From contig JAFLSR010000020.1 in assembly GCA_022510845.1 (NCBI GenBank), positions 1 through 37,804 on the forward strand: a DNA stretch of 37,804 nt. Direction: 5' to 3'. Below are positions 22,688 to 30,879 of the stretch, piece by piece. The stretch's first letter is position 1. The number at the start of each line of letters is the position of its first letter. The DNA is from Treponema sp. Its GTDB lineage: Bacteria; Spirochaetota; Spirochaetia; Treponematales; Treponemataceae. Position numbers and translations under genes: made by a program. The notes under the pieces were generated by a model. That model did not search any database and had not been told where the DNA came from. It saw nothing but the letters and a program-made list of their open reading frames with translations.

Positions 22688-25234
22688 ATGAAAGAGTTTT
22701 CACCACGCGCGCAACGTCTTGTGGTTGCGCTGGCTCAAGACGAAGGACGAAAAAGCGGAAGCGCACAGCTTCTTCCCGAACACATAATGCTCGCGCTTTT
22801 GAAAAATGCCGAAGGCGTGGGCTATATGCTTTTGCGCATAATGCATATCAATGTCCTCACGTTTCAACTGGAACTTGAAAAGAGCCTTGCGGGTGGAACA
22901 CCAAGTACGAACGATTTTTCTGAACTGCCTCCAAGCCGCAGACTTTTGACGCTTTTCGAGGCGGCGGAATTCGAATCGCGTTCGATGCGCGACAATTACA
23001 TCGGCACGGAACATCTCGTGCTTGCAGCAATCCGCGAAAATGCCAGCGTTGCAAATCGATATTTTGAAAAGGCCGAAGTGTCATTCGAAAGCGTGCGCGA
23101 GGCGGCGTTCGAAGCGCGGGAAAGAATTCCCAGTTCTTGGAATTCGAACGCAAAGGGAGGGGATGCCGACTTCAAGCGTATGTTCAATCAGCGCGGCTAC
23201 GAAGGCCATCTTGCCGGAGGGCGCGAAGGAAGGAATTCGCACGAAAGTTTTTTGAAAGCCTATTCACGCGATATAACGGAAATCGCGCTCAAAGGTTTGG
23301 CGGATCCTGTCGTTGGACGCAAGGCGGAAATCGAGCGCGTGGTGCAAATTCTTTCGCGGCGCACAAAAAACAATCCTCTTTTGATAGGCGACCCGGGTGT
23401 GGGAAAAACCGCCATCGCAGAAGGACTTGCCACACGCATCGCGTTTGGCGAAGTTCCGTTCAATTTGCTGAAAAAGAAAATCATTTACTTGGATTTGACC
23501 GCTTTGATTGCGGGCACGAAGTATCGCGGCGAATTCGAAGAGCGAATGAAGCGTCTTATGAATGAGATTCGCGAAAACAAGAACATAATTTTGTTCATTG
23601 ACGAAATCCACACGATAATCGGAGCGGGCGGCCCGGAAGGTGCGCTCGACGCTTCGAATATTTTGAAGCCCGCGCTCAGCCGTGGCGAAATCCAAATCAT
23701 AGGTGCGACCACGATTCGCGAATACCGCCGCTACATGGAAAAAGACGCGGCTTTGGCTCGTCGTTTCCAAACCGTTACCGTGGAAGAGCCGGACGACGAG
23801 GAATCCGAACAAATTCTTTTGGGATTGAAATCGAAATACGAGGAATTCCACAACGTTATTTACGCTGGCGACGTGATTCCTGCAATCATAAAATTTTCGC
23901 ACAGATATTTGCCCGACCGCTTTTTGCCCGACAAGGCAATCGACATTTTGGACGAGGCGGGGGCGCAGAAAAAAATTGCCGAAGGCGAGCGTCCCACGGA
24001 ACTTGCGGATATGGAAAGGCAGATTGATTCGCTCGTCAAAGAAAAAAATCAACTTGTAGAAGATCAGGACTACGAACGCGCCGCCGAAGTGCGCGACAAG
24101 GTTTTGGAAATGAAATCCGTTTTGGAAAGATTCCGTTCCGAATGGATGCAAAGTGCGGGCGGCGAAAAAAAGACTGTTGACATAAACGACATCTGCCGCG
24201 TAGTGAGTTTGATTGCGGGCGTTCCAATCGAGCAACTTTCGGGCGACGAAAAAAAACGCCTTTTGAAAATGGAAGAGGAGTTGCACAAGGAAGTTGTCGG
24301 ACAGGAAGAAGCCGTGCGCAGCATTTCTTCCGCTGTGCGTCGCCGCCGTTCCGGCATTTCAAGTTCGCGCCGTCCGCTCGGTTCTTTCATTTTCCTTGGT
24401 CCAACAGGAGTGGGAAAAACGCAACTTGCGAAGAGCCTTGCCAAATTTTTGTTTGGAAGCGAGGACGCGCTCATCCGCATCGATATGTCGGATTACATGG
24501 AAAAATTCAATGTGAGCAAAATGGTGGGCGCGCCTCCGGGCTATGTCGGATTTGAAAACGGCGGACAACTCACCGAGCAAGTTCGCACCCGTCCTTATTC
24601 TGTCGTGCTTTTCGATGAAATTGAAAAGGCGCATCCCGAAGTGTTCAATTTGCTTTTGCAAATTTTGGAAGAAGGCGAGGTGGCGGATTCGCTTGGGCAC
24701 AAAGTGAATTTCCGCAACACATTGATTTTGATGACGAGCAATGTGGGCGCGCGCGAAATCACGATGGAGGGAAGGGCAGGATTCGCCACGCAGGTTTCGG
24801 GCGTGCTTTCTTACGACGAAATCAAATCGAATTCAATGCAGGCTCTGAAAGAATTCATGCGCCCGGAATTGCTCAACCGCATCGATGACATAATCGTATT
24901 CGACACGCTGAACAAAAAGCAGGTGAACGCGATTTTGGATTTGCAAATGGCTGACTTGAATGCGCGGCTTTCTGAAAACGGAATTTCGCTCAGCCTCAAG
25001 CCTTCTGCGCGGGCGTATCTTGTGGAACGCGGCTATGATCCTACGATGGGAGCGCGTCCGATGAGACGGCTTTTGCAGAGGGAAATCGAAGATCCGCTTT
25101 CCGTGATGATTCTCGAAGGCGGACAAGATTTTTCTGGCGAAGCCTCTGCCGAATGCGTTGATGAAAAGATTTTGATAAAATTCAAAAAGGCAAAAAAATC
25201 TTCGCGCAAAGTTCTCACAGAAACATTGAACTGA
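22688..25234 (+). CDS. clpC: ATP-dependent Clp protease ATPase subunit ClpC
   Basis: ClpC is a class I Hsp100 unfoldase that feeds ClpP. The 848-residue protein has the double-repeat N domain (about 1-145), a first AAA+ module with GDPGVGKT, a middle coiled region containing a UVR-like stretch ([27 protein letters not shown]), and a second AAA+ module with GPTGVGKT and [13 protein letters not shown], then the C-terminal D2 small domain. A GRAGFA loop is in the place of the ClpP-binding loop. E31 (LPEH) and E108 (GTEH) match the B. subtilis residues (E32, E106) that bind phospho-arginine. Start is uncertain: ATG 22688 gives [10 protein letters not shown], the usual N-terminus, but GGAG is 15 bases upstream; TTG 22667 and ATT 22676 are in-frame alternatives. 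ClpP is not in the window. Confidence 0.95.
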   Translation: MKEFSPRAQRLVVALAQDEGRKSGSAQLLPEHIMLALLKNAEGVGYMLLRIMHINVLTFQLELEKSLAGGTPSTNDFSELPPSRRLLTLFEAAEFESRSMRDNYIGTEHLVLAAIRENASVANRYFEKAEVSFESVREAAFEARERIPSSWNSNAKGGDADFKRMFNQRGYEGHLAGGREGRNSHESFLKAYSRDITEIALKGLADPVVGRKAEIERVVQILSRRTKNNPLLIGDPGVGKTAIAEGLATRIAFGEVPFNLLKKKIIYLDLTALIAGTKYRGEFEERMKRLMNEIRENKNIILFIDEIHTIIGAGGPEGALDASNILKPALSRGEIQIIGATTIREYRRYMEKDAALARRFQTVTVEEPDDEESEQILLGLKSKYEEFHNVIYAGDVIPAIIKFSHRYLPDRFLPDKAIDILDEAGAQKKIAEGERPTELADMERQIDSLVKEKNQLVEDQDYERAAEVRDKVLEMKSVLERFRSEWMQSAGGEKKTVDINDICRVVSLIAGVPIEQLSGDEKKRLLKMEEELHKEVVGQEEAVRSISSAVRRRRSGISSSRRPLGSFIFLGPTGVGKTQLAKSLAKFLFGSEDALIRIDMSDYMEKFNVSKMVGAPPGYVGFENGGQLTEQVRTRPYSVVLFDEIEKAHPEVFNLLLQILEEGEVADSLGHKVNFRNTLILMTSNVGAREITMEGRAGFATQVSGVLSYDEIKSNSMQALKEFMRPELLNRIDDIIVFDTLNKKQVNAILDLQMADLNARLSENGISLSLKPSARAYLVERGYDPTMGARPMRRLLQREIEDPLSVMILEGGQDFSGEASAECVDEKILIKFKKAKKSSRKVLTETLN

Positions 25235-25256
25235 AAATTTTTGCACGCCGCGGCAT

Positions 25257-25270
25257 AAAAATCGCAATGT
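25257..25270 (-). repeat. Fragment of the dispersed hairpin repeat
   Basis: AAAAATCGCAATGT is the exact reverse complement of 12212-12225 in copy B. No full hairpin is kept, so this may be a decayed copy or chance. Confidence 0.3.
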
Positions 25271-25311
25271 CTTTTTCGCGTTTTCACTTTGCCAATTTTT
25301 TGCAACTCATA

Positions 25312-25340
25312 TTGCAAAATTCTTCCAACAAAGTTATAAT
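25312..25340 (+). promoter_or_regulatory. Predicted promoter giving a leaderless phosphoribosyltransferase mRNA
   Basis: TTGCAA (25312-25317), 17 bp, TATAAT (25335-25340), a near-consensus sigma-70-type promoter. Only six bases separate the -10 from ATG 25347, so transcription should begin at or beside the start codon. Confidence 0.75.
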
Positions 25341-25346
25341 GAAAGA

Positions 25347-25961
25347 ATGACAAAAGAATTTTTGCCGTATTATGTAGTTCGCAACAACGCTCTCAAACTT
25401 GCTCATAAAATATATTCGCAGGGTTTTGTGCCGGACGTGCTTTATTGTTCGCTTCGGGGCGGCGCGTATATGGCGAATGTCATAAGCGAATATTTTAAAA
25501 TCGTGCGCAAAGGTTCAAGACCAGTTTTGTATGCCGCCGTAGTCGCGCGAAGTTACAGCGATGTTCGCACTTCGCAGGATTCAAAATGCAACAGCAGGGT
25601 TCTCATCGATGGCTGGACTTATCCGCCGGAACGCTTGCGGCCAGGCGACAAGGTGATGCTTGTTGACGACATCTTCGACACCGGCAACACGATAAACGCG
25701 CTCGCAGAAATTCTTTTGGAACGCGGAGTGCCGCGGGATGATTTGAAAATCGTGGTGCACGACTTCAAACAGTTTACGTACAAAAAATCGCCGCCGATTC
25801 TTCCGGATTATTTTTGCAGGAAATTCGAAATAACGAATCCCGACGAAGACCGCTGGATTCACTATATGAGCCACGAACTTGTCGGACTTTCGAAAGAGGA
25901 TTTGGAAGAGCATTATTTCAAAGAAGACGCGGAATTGCGTCCGATTTTTGAACACCTTTGA
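25347..25961 (+). CDS. Purine-type phosphoribosyltransferase family protein
   Basis: The 204-residue protein has the type I PRTase PRPP-binding motif VMLVDDIFDTGNT (103-115) and a PPi-loop-like segment SLRGGAYMA (35-43). It resembles the hypoxanthine/xanthine-guanine PRTases and their archaeal relatives, which transfer phosphoribosyl from PRPP to a purine base; the substrate cannot be told. The C-terminal part (RWIHYMSHELVGLSKEDLEEHYF) is longer than in minimal PRTases. It is a single gene with its own near-consensus promoter placed so close that the mRNA should be leaderless; there is no good Shine-Dalgarno. It is not clearly coupled to clpC, which ends 112 bp upstream. Confidence 0.85.
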   Translation: MTKEFLPYYVVRNNALKLAHKIYSQGFVPDVLYCSLRGGAYMANVISEYFKIVRKGSRPVLYAAVVARSYSDVRTSQDSKCNSRVLIDGWTYPPERLRPGDKVMLVDDIFDTGNTINALAEILLERGVPRDDLKIVVHDFKQFTYKKSPPILPDYFCRKFEITNPDEDRWIHYMSHELVGLSKEDLEEHYFKEDAELRPIFEHL

Positions 25962-25968
25962 ATTTACA

Positions 25969-26061
25969 GCATTTTCAGAAATTTCAATTTTTGAAAATGC
26001 CGTGAACGCGATTTTGAAGCGCAGCGAAAAATCGCAATAGTATGAGCAAGCAATGTCTTGC
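25969..26061 (-). repeat. Dispersed hairpin repeat, copy D (inverted)
   Basis: GCATTTTCA (25969-25977) pairs with TGAAAATGC (25992-26000); GCGATTTT (26008-26015) with AAAATCGC (26028-26035); GCAAG (26046-26050) with CTTGC (26057-26061). The order is the reverse of copy B, showing insertion in the opposite orientation. It ends ten bases before the ribosome binding site of the next gene. Confidence 0.78.
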
Positions 26062-26083
26062 GTTTATTTGCAGGAAGTTTGAT

Positions 26084-28234
26084 GTGAAGAAAAATATTTT
26101 TTTCGCACTTTCTTTGTTCTCTTTTTTTGCCGTCGCACTCTTCGCGGAAGTTACTGTGGTGAATCCTGTTCCTGGGAATTTCGCGAACGCCCAAACTTTG
26201 GTAATCGAGTCGAATGCGGACGAGGAAATCTACTATTCTTTTTCCGGCGCGGATCCGCTTTCTTCTGGCTTCGCCTATGACGGCCCTGTCTTGCTCGATG
26301 TGGTGGGAAACATAGAATTGCGTGTGGCTGTCATTTCAAAAGATTTGAAACAAAGCGAAATAAAGATTTCTTATTCCGTCACGCCCGCCGTTGTGCAAAA
26401 TGCCGAACACGCTTCCTTTTTTTCCGCGCTTGAACGAGAGAGCGTTTTTGAATATGTGGCAGGGGAAAAAATTTCTGTTCCGTTTTCGCTCAATTATGCG
26501 TTCGGAGAAAACCGCAATCTTTCCATTTTTGAACGCGGCAAAGAAATTTCGATTTCGCGCGAAGCCTCAAACGAACAGTTCGTTCCGATTTCTTTTAGCG
26601 ATGGGCAATCAGAATGGCGGTATGTAATCCATGTCGCGCCCGCGCAGGCAGGAATCCTTTCGCGCCGCAAAGTTCCATTTGAAGTTGTGGATTGGACGCA
26701 CCTTGTTTTTACCGACCCCAAAATGATTTATTCGCTCGATGGCTCTTGGTGGTACAGTTCGCGCGATGAAGTTACGCTTGACAGGAGCGTCGTGAACACA
26801 GTCTATTTTCAGAGCGCGGATTTTTCGCATGAAAATCCTGTTACGAAAATCGTGCTTCCGCCAAAGCCCGCGCTTGAAGTGAGCCGGCTATACGGTGGGG
26901 CAGTAAAAATTTCCGTGCGCGAAAATCCTTCCGCAAATAATTCTGAAACGCATTCGCATTTTGAATACCAAATTTCGTCTTCGCCACTTGCAAGGCAGCG
27001 CGTTGTTTCGGATGGACTTTATTCCGAAGTGTTGCTTGATGTTTTTGAAGGCGACAAAATCGAAGACAGAATTCCGTTTGACATTTTTTTCGACGGCGTT
27101 TTTCAAGGAACGCTTTTTGCTTTTATCGAATTGAATCGCAGTGCGCCGAATGTTCCTGCAATCCGCCTCAGCACGGAAAATTATTATTCGCGCGAAAATG
27201 TTACTGTTTCTGCAAGCGTCGCGAAGAACCTAAAATTGTTCGCAGGAATTTCCGATGCGATTGAAATCCCTTTGGCGTTCGAAATGCCGAATCCTGCCGC
27301 GCTGAATTTTTCCGAACCGATTTTTATGCCTTACGACGGCAAGGAAATCACGCTGTTCGCGGACACGGAAAAAATTCTTGCATACAAAATTTCTTTCTAT
27401 TCCGAAGACTCGCTCGGCGTAAAAAGTGCTACCGTTTCGCGGACGGTGATTGTGGACAAGTACAATTTTTATGTGGACGCTTCTTCGAAAAATGCGGAAG
27501 AGGATGGAACGCCGTTCGCGCCTTTTAAGGACTTGTCGCAAATTTCTAAAATTGCAAACTCCAATGAATTTTCACGCTTCGTCATAAAGGGGGAGGCGCA
27601 AATGGGAAGCGGCGAAGTGAGCCTTGCTTCTAATGTTGAATTCATCGGAATGAATGACGCGAAGATTGTCTTTCCGGAAACTTGCGCGATATTGATGAAG
27701 AACGCGGGATTTTTTGCACGCGACATCACGATGGAAAAAATCTTGAAAAACGCTTCATCGAAAATTCCTCGCGCTTCCGCCAAGGCTTTGACAAATATGT
27801 TCGTCTTTGAAAATTCCGCCGCCACTTTCAACAACTGCGAAATCGTGAGCAATTTTTCGGGCGATGGGATTGTGTTCAATTTGTCGCATTCCGCGCTCAG
27901 CCTTGAAAAGACTGTGGTGGCGAATACGGCGCAGGGATATTCTTCGGTGTTGAACGCGCTCGGTTCGAATGTGAAAATTTTTGGCTCAAGGTTTTTGTGC
28001 GTTTCGGACACGGCCGTGTGCGTTTCGGTGAACGGCGGCACGTTCGAACTCCGCGAAACTTTCTTGCAATCTTCAGCGCGTATGGCTCGGATAGCGGAGT
28101 TTCTCGGAGCAAGCGTTGTGCTTGAAAAAAACAGTTTTTCAGCACAAGGCTCTCGCCTTGCAAACAATGAAGAATTGATTTACAAAAATTCGCAGACGAA
28201 AATCCTAAAAGATTTTGGGAATGTTTTCCAATGA
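26084..28234 (+). CDS. Secreted protein with chitobiase-C-like and beta-helix-like regions
   Basis: The 716-residue protein starts at GTG 26084, six bases after AGGAAG, giving a good signal peptide (MKKNIFFALSLFSFFAVALFAEV). An in-frame ATG at 26042 would add 14 residues translated from repeat copy D and block the signal, so it is rejected. The first mature region (about 22-100, VNPVPGNFANAQTLVIESNADEEIYYSFSG) resembles the CHB_HEX_C-type beta-sandwich found in surface proteins. The last third (about 475-716), from YVDASSKNAEEDGTPFAPFKDLSQI on, resembles a DUF1565-type right-handed beta-helix. Substrate or partner is unknown; a cell-surface role is inferred. It overlaps rnhB by ATGA. Confidence 0.75.
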   Translation: MKKNIFFALSLFSFFAVALFAEVTVVNPVPGNFANAQTLVIESNADEEIYYSFSGADPLSSGFAYDGPVLLDVVGNIELRVAVISKDLKQSEIKISYSVTPAVVQNAEHASFFSALERESVFEYVAGEKISVPFSLNYAFGENRNLSIFERGKEISISREASNEQFVPISFSDGQSEWRYVIHVAPAQAGILSRRKVPFEVVDWTHLVFTDPKMIYSLDGSWWYSSRDEVTLDRSVVNTVYFQSADFSHENPVTKIVLPPKPALEVSRLYGGAVKISVRENPSANNSETHSHFEYQISSSPLARQRVVSDGLYSEVLLDVFEGDKIEDRIPFDIFFDGVFQGTLFAFIELNRSAPNVPAIRLSTENYYSRENVTVSASVAKNLKLFAGISDAIEIPLAFEMPNPAALNFSEPIFMPYDGKEITLFADTEKILAYKISFYSEDSLGVKSATVSRTVIVDKYNFYVDASSKNAEEDGTPFAPFKDLSQISKIANSNEFSRFVIKGEAQMGSGEVSLASNVEFIGMNDAKIVFPETCAILMKNAGFFARDITMEKILKNASSKIPRASAKALTNMFVFENSAATFNNCEIVSNFSGDGIVFNLSHSALSLEKTVVANTAQGYSSVLNALGSNVKIFGSRFLCVSDTAVCVSVNGGTFELRETFLQSSARMARIAEFLGASVVLEKNSFSAQGSRLANNEELIYKNSQTKILKDFGNVFQ

Positions 28235-28866
28235 AAGCGGCTCGCGAAATTCTTTTCTCCAATTCATCAGAAAAAATCATCGTGGGGTTTGACGAGGCTG
28301 GAAGAGGACCGCTCGCAGGACCTGTAAGCGCGGGCGCGGTTATTTTGCCTGATGACTTTCCGATTGAGATTTTGAACGATTCCAAAAAAATGACCGAGGC
28401 GCGCCGCGTCCGCGCGAATGCCATCATAAAAGAAAAGGCGTTGTGGGGATTTGCCACCGTGGATCATGCAACGATTGACAAAATAAATATTTTGCAGGCA
28501 AGCCTGCTCGCAATGCGCCTTGCGTTCGATGATTTGCTTTCGCGGATGGATGTTTGGTGCGATTCGCGCGGAATCAAAAAAAACATTTTCGCGTTCGAGA
28601 ATCTGCAAGGAATTTCCGACGGCAATTTTTGTCCCGAAGTTCCGTTCGAATGCCGCGCCGTAGTCAAAGCGGATTCAAAATTTCCGCAAGTGATGGCGGC
28701 GAGCATCATCGCGAAAGTGGGGCGCGACCTCATCATGCAAGAATGCGACGCGCTTTATCCTGAATATGGTTATGCCAAGCACAAAGGCTATCCGACTCCT
28801 GCCCATAAAGAGGCGTGCCGCCGCCTTGGTCCAAGCCCGATTCAGCGGCTTACTTTCAAATACTAG
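28231..28866 (+). CDS. rnhB: Ribonuclease HII
   Basis: RNase HII removes ribonucleotides and RNA primers from DNA. The 211-residue protein has the catalytic motifs GFDEAGRGPLAGPVSAGAVIL (18-38, with the DE pair), LNDSKKMTEARR, and in the C-terminal half VKADSKFPQVMAASIIAKVGRD and YPEYGYAKHKGYPTPAHKEA. It overlaps the preceding secreted-protein gene by ATGA, so the two are coupled even though their functions appear unrelated. Length fits the family. Confidence 0.95.
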   Translation: MKAAREILFSNSSEKIIVGFDEAGRGPLAGPVSAGAVILPDDFPIEILNDSKKMTEARRVRANAIIKEKALWGFATVDHATIDKINILQASLLAMRLAFDDLLSRMDVWCDSRGIKKNIFAFENLQGISDGNFCPEVPFECRAVVKADSKFPQVMAASIIAKVGRDLIMQECDALYPEYGYAKHKGYPTPAHKEACRRLGPSPIQRLTFKY

Positions 28867-28868
28867 CA

Positions 28869-28897
28869 TTGCATTTTTTCGCGTGCTCTGCTATACT
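28869..28897 (+). promoter_or_regulatory. gltX: Predicted promoter of gltX
   Basis: TTGCAT (28869-28874), 17 bp, TATACT (28892-28897), beginning three bases after the rnhB stop. The leader would be about 20 bases with GGAGA five bases before ATG 28926. Confidence 0.72.
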
Positions 28898-28925
28898 GAA
28901 TCAAATCTGAAATTTGGAGAACACA

Positions 28926-30494
28926 ATGTCAAACGAAGTTCGCGTGAGATATGCGCCATCGCCTACAGGAATGCAGCACATCGGAGGCGTGCGTACCGCG
29001 CTTTTCAATTATCTTTTTGCAAAGTCGATGGGCGGGAAATTCATCCTGCGACTTGAAGATACGGATCGCACGCGCTACGGCGAGGAATACGTCAAAAATC
29101 TTTATGACACGATGAGTTGGCTTGGAATCGAATGGGATGAGGGCGGCGAAAAAGGCGGCGAGTACGGACCTTATGTCCAGAGCGAGCGGTTCGAACTTTA
29201 CAAAAAGCACGCCGAAGAACTTGTCCAAAAAGGCGAGGCGTATTATTGCTTTTGCGATGCGGAGCGGCTCGAACGAATACGAAAAATTCAGACTGAAAAC
29301 AAGATGGCTCCCGGCTACGACCGCAACTGCCGCCACCTTACGCCCGAAGAAATCAAGGCGAACCTTGACGCTGGCAAGCCTTACGTAATCCGACTGAAAG
29401 TTCCGCTCGAAGGCGAAACGAAGTTCCACGACCATCTGCTTGGCGACATAATTTGGAAGAACGAAGACATTTCTCCCGACCCCGTCTTGCTTAAGAGCGA
29501 CGGTTTTCCAACATATCATTTGGCGAATGTTGTTGACGACCACTTTATGAAAATAAGCCATGTAATGCGCGCGCAGGAATGGATTCCTTCCACGCCGCTT
29601 CATGTGCAGATGTACCGAGCGTTCGGATGGGAGCATCCCGAATTCTGCCACCTTCCGATGGTGAACGGAGCGGACGGAAAAAAACTTTCAAAACGCCACG
29701 GCTCTACTTCTTTGAACGAATTCCGTGCGCGCGGATATTTGCCGGAGGCAATCGTGAATTATGTCGCGATGCTCGGATGCAGTTACGAAGAGGGCAAGGA
29801 ATTCTATTCGCTTTCGGAATTGGCTGCCGCATTCAAACTGGAACATTTGAACAAGGCTCCGGCAGTATTCGACTATAAAAAATTGGAATACTACAACGGC
29901 GCGTACATCCGCCTTTTGAGCGACGAGGAATTGTATCGGCGAACTCTGCCTTTCATTACGGGAACTGGCGACGCGGCTTTGGAAATAAATCCCGAAAATC
30001 CGCAGCCCAAGCCGAAAGTTGGCTCTGAATATTCTGGAATCGCGCTCGCGGAAAACGGCGAGCCTTCTTGCGTCGATTCTTCGATGACGAGCCAGGAAGT
30101 GAAGGCTTCCCTTATGAAATTGATGCCTCTCATAAAGGAGCGACTAAAATATTTGACGGATGCTGCGGAAATGGTGCACTTCCTTTTTGCAGAACCTTCC
30201 GTTCCGCCGAAAAGCGAAATCATTCCCAAAAAACTTGACGAAGCCAAAACGCGCGAAGTACTCGAACGGGCGAAAGTTTTTGTTGAGGAGATTTTCACGC
30301 TTTCGCACGAAGAAGCCGAAGAGCGCGCGAAAAAATGCGCCGAAGAACTGGGAATAAAACTCGGCGACTTTATGATGCCAATCCGAATGGCGGCAACAGG
30401 AAGCCGCATAAGCCCGCCTTTGATTGGTTCGATTTTGATTTTGGGAAAAGAACGCGCCCTCGCAAGAATAGAAAAGACAGTCAGCGTCTTTTGA
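28926..30494 (+). CDS. gltX: Glutamyl-tRNA synthetase
   Basis: Class I aminoacyl-tRNA synthetase charging tRNA-Glu. The 522-residue protein has RYAPSPTGMQHIGGVRTALFNY (8-29, with the HIGH-class motif), LEDTDRTRYGEEY, the tRNA-binding catalytic fold, and KKLSKRHG (252-259, the KMSKS-class motif). It is about 50 residues longer than the E. coli enzyme (471), with an apparent insertion around residues 346-392 (EINPENPQPKPK onward) near the start of the anticodon-binding region. No GlnRS is visible here, so whether the enzyme is discriminating cannot be told. Start is set by GGAGA and ATG 28926; an in-frame TTG at 28914 lies before the ribosome binding site. A strong terminator follows about 70 bp downstream. 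Confidence 0.96.
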   Translation: MSNEVRVRYAPSPTGMQHIGGVRTALFNYLFAKSMGGKFILRLEDTDRTRYGEEYVKNLYDTMSWLGIEWDEGGEKGGEYGPYVQSERFELYKKHAEELVQKGEAYYCFCDAERLERIRKIQTENKMAPGYDRNCRHLTPEEIKANLDAGKPYVIRLKVPLEGETKFHDHLLGDIIWKNEDISPDPVLLKSDGFPTYHLANVVDDHFMKISHVMRAQEWIPSTPLHVQMYRAFGWEHPEFCHLPMVNGADGKKLSKRHGSTSLNEFRARGYLPEAIVNYVAMLGCSYEEGKEFYSLSELAAAFKLEHLNKAPAVFDYKKLEYYNGAYIRLLSDEELYRRTLPFITGTGDAALEINPENPQPKPKVGSEYSGIALAENGEPSCVDSSMTSQEVKASLMKLMPLIKERLKYLTDAAEMVHFLFAEPSVPPKSEIIPKKLDEAKTREVLERAKVFVEEIFTLSHEEAEERAKKCAEELGIKLGDFMMPIRMAATGSRISPPLIGSILILGKERALARIEKTVSVF

Positions 30495-30879
30495 CAGTTA
30501 AAAAAGTATCAATTTTATTAACCGTCAAAAAAGTCATTTCGTAGCGAGGCGAGAAATTAAAGTAAATAGGCGAGTTTTTGTATAAGTCAAACGCTTGCGC
30601 AAAAACTCGCCTATAATTTTTTCGAAGTTAGAATTGCTGGCGCATTTTCGACACCGATTTCAAAACAAACGCTTTTCACCTCATCGAGTAAGGCGCGTAC
30701 TTTGTGTTTTTAAACTAGAATCCATTTCATTGCGAATCTCTGCAAGGAAAATTCTCGCCGCAAAATCACGCTGTTACGAACTTCCCGAACTTTTGTTTAA
30801 ATAAATGCAACTGTGATTTTGAATGCAAGTCAATCACGATGATTACGAAATTTTGTGGTGACTTTGTTCGGGAGGAAAA
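30495..30879. other. Gap between gltX and the alpha-2-macroglobulin gene
   Basis: This 385-bp stretch holds a near-perfect inverted repeat at the gltX stop (30491-30501, TTGACAGTTAA, with 30518-30528, one mismatch), the gltX terminator, and from about 30625 an AT-rich upstream region of the next gene where I see no clear promoter or gene. GGGAGG precedes ATG 30880. Confidence 0.7.
30566..30621 (+). terminator. Rho-independent terminator of gltX
   Basis: ATAGGCGAGTTTTTG (30566-30580) pairs perfectly with CAAAAACTCGCCTAT (30600-30614), 15 bp, followed by AATTTTTT. The 19-base loop carries AAGTCAAACGCTTGCG, a relative of the AGCAAGC module, so the terminator is built from the same sequence modules as the dispersed hairpins. 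Confidence 0.82.

Noticed and set aside
26042..26083. ATG at 26042 as start of the secreted protein
   Set aside because: These codons come from repeat copy D, the signal peptide would be displaced, and AGGAAG is well placed only for GTG 26084.
30491..30528. Inverted repeat at the gltX stop as the terminator
   Set aside because: It is followed by an A-run, not a T-run; the 15-bp stem at 30566-30614 with AATTTTTT is the better candidate.
30615..30879. Possible small gene or riboswitch upstream of the alpha-2-macroglobulin gene
   Set aside because: No frame with a ribosome binding site and no recognisable conserved RNA motif could be found by eye.
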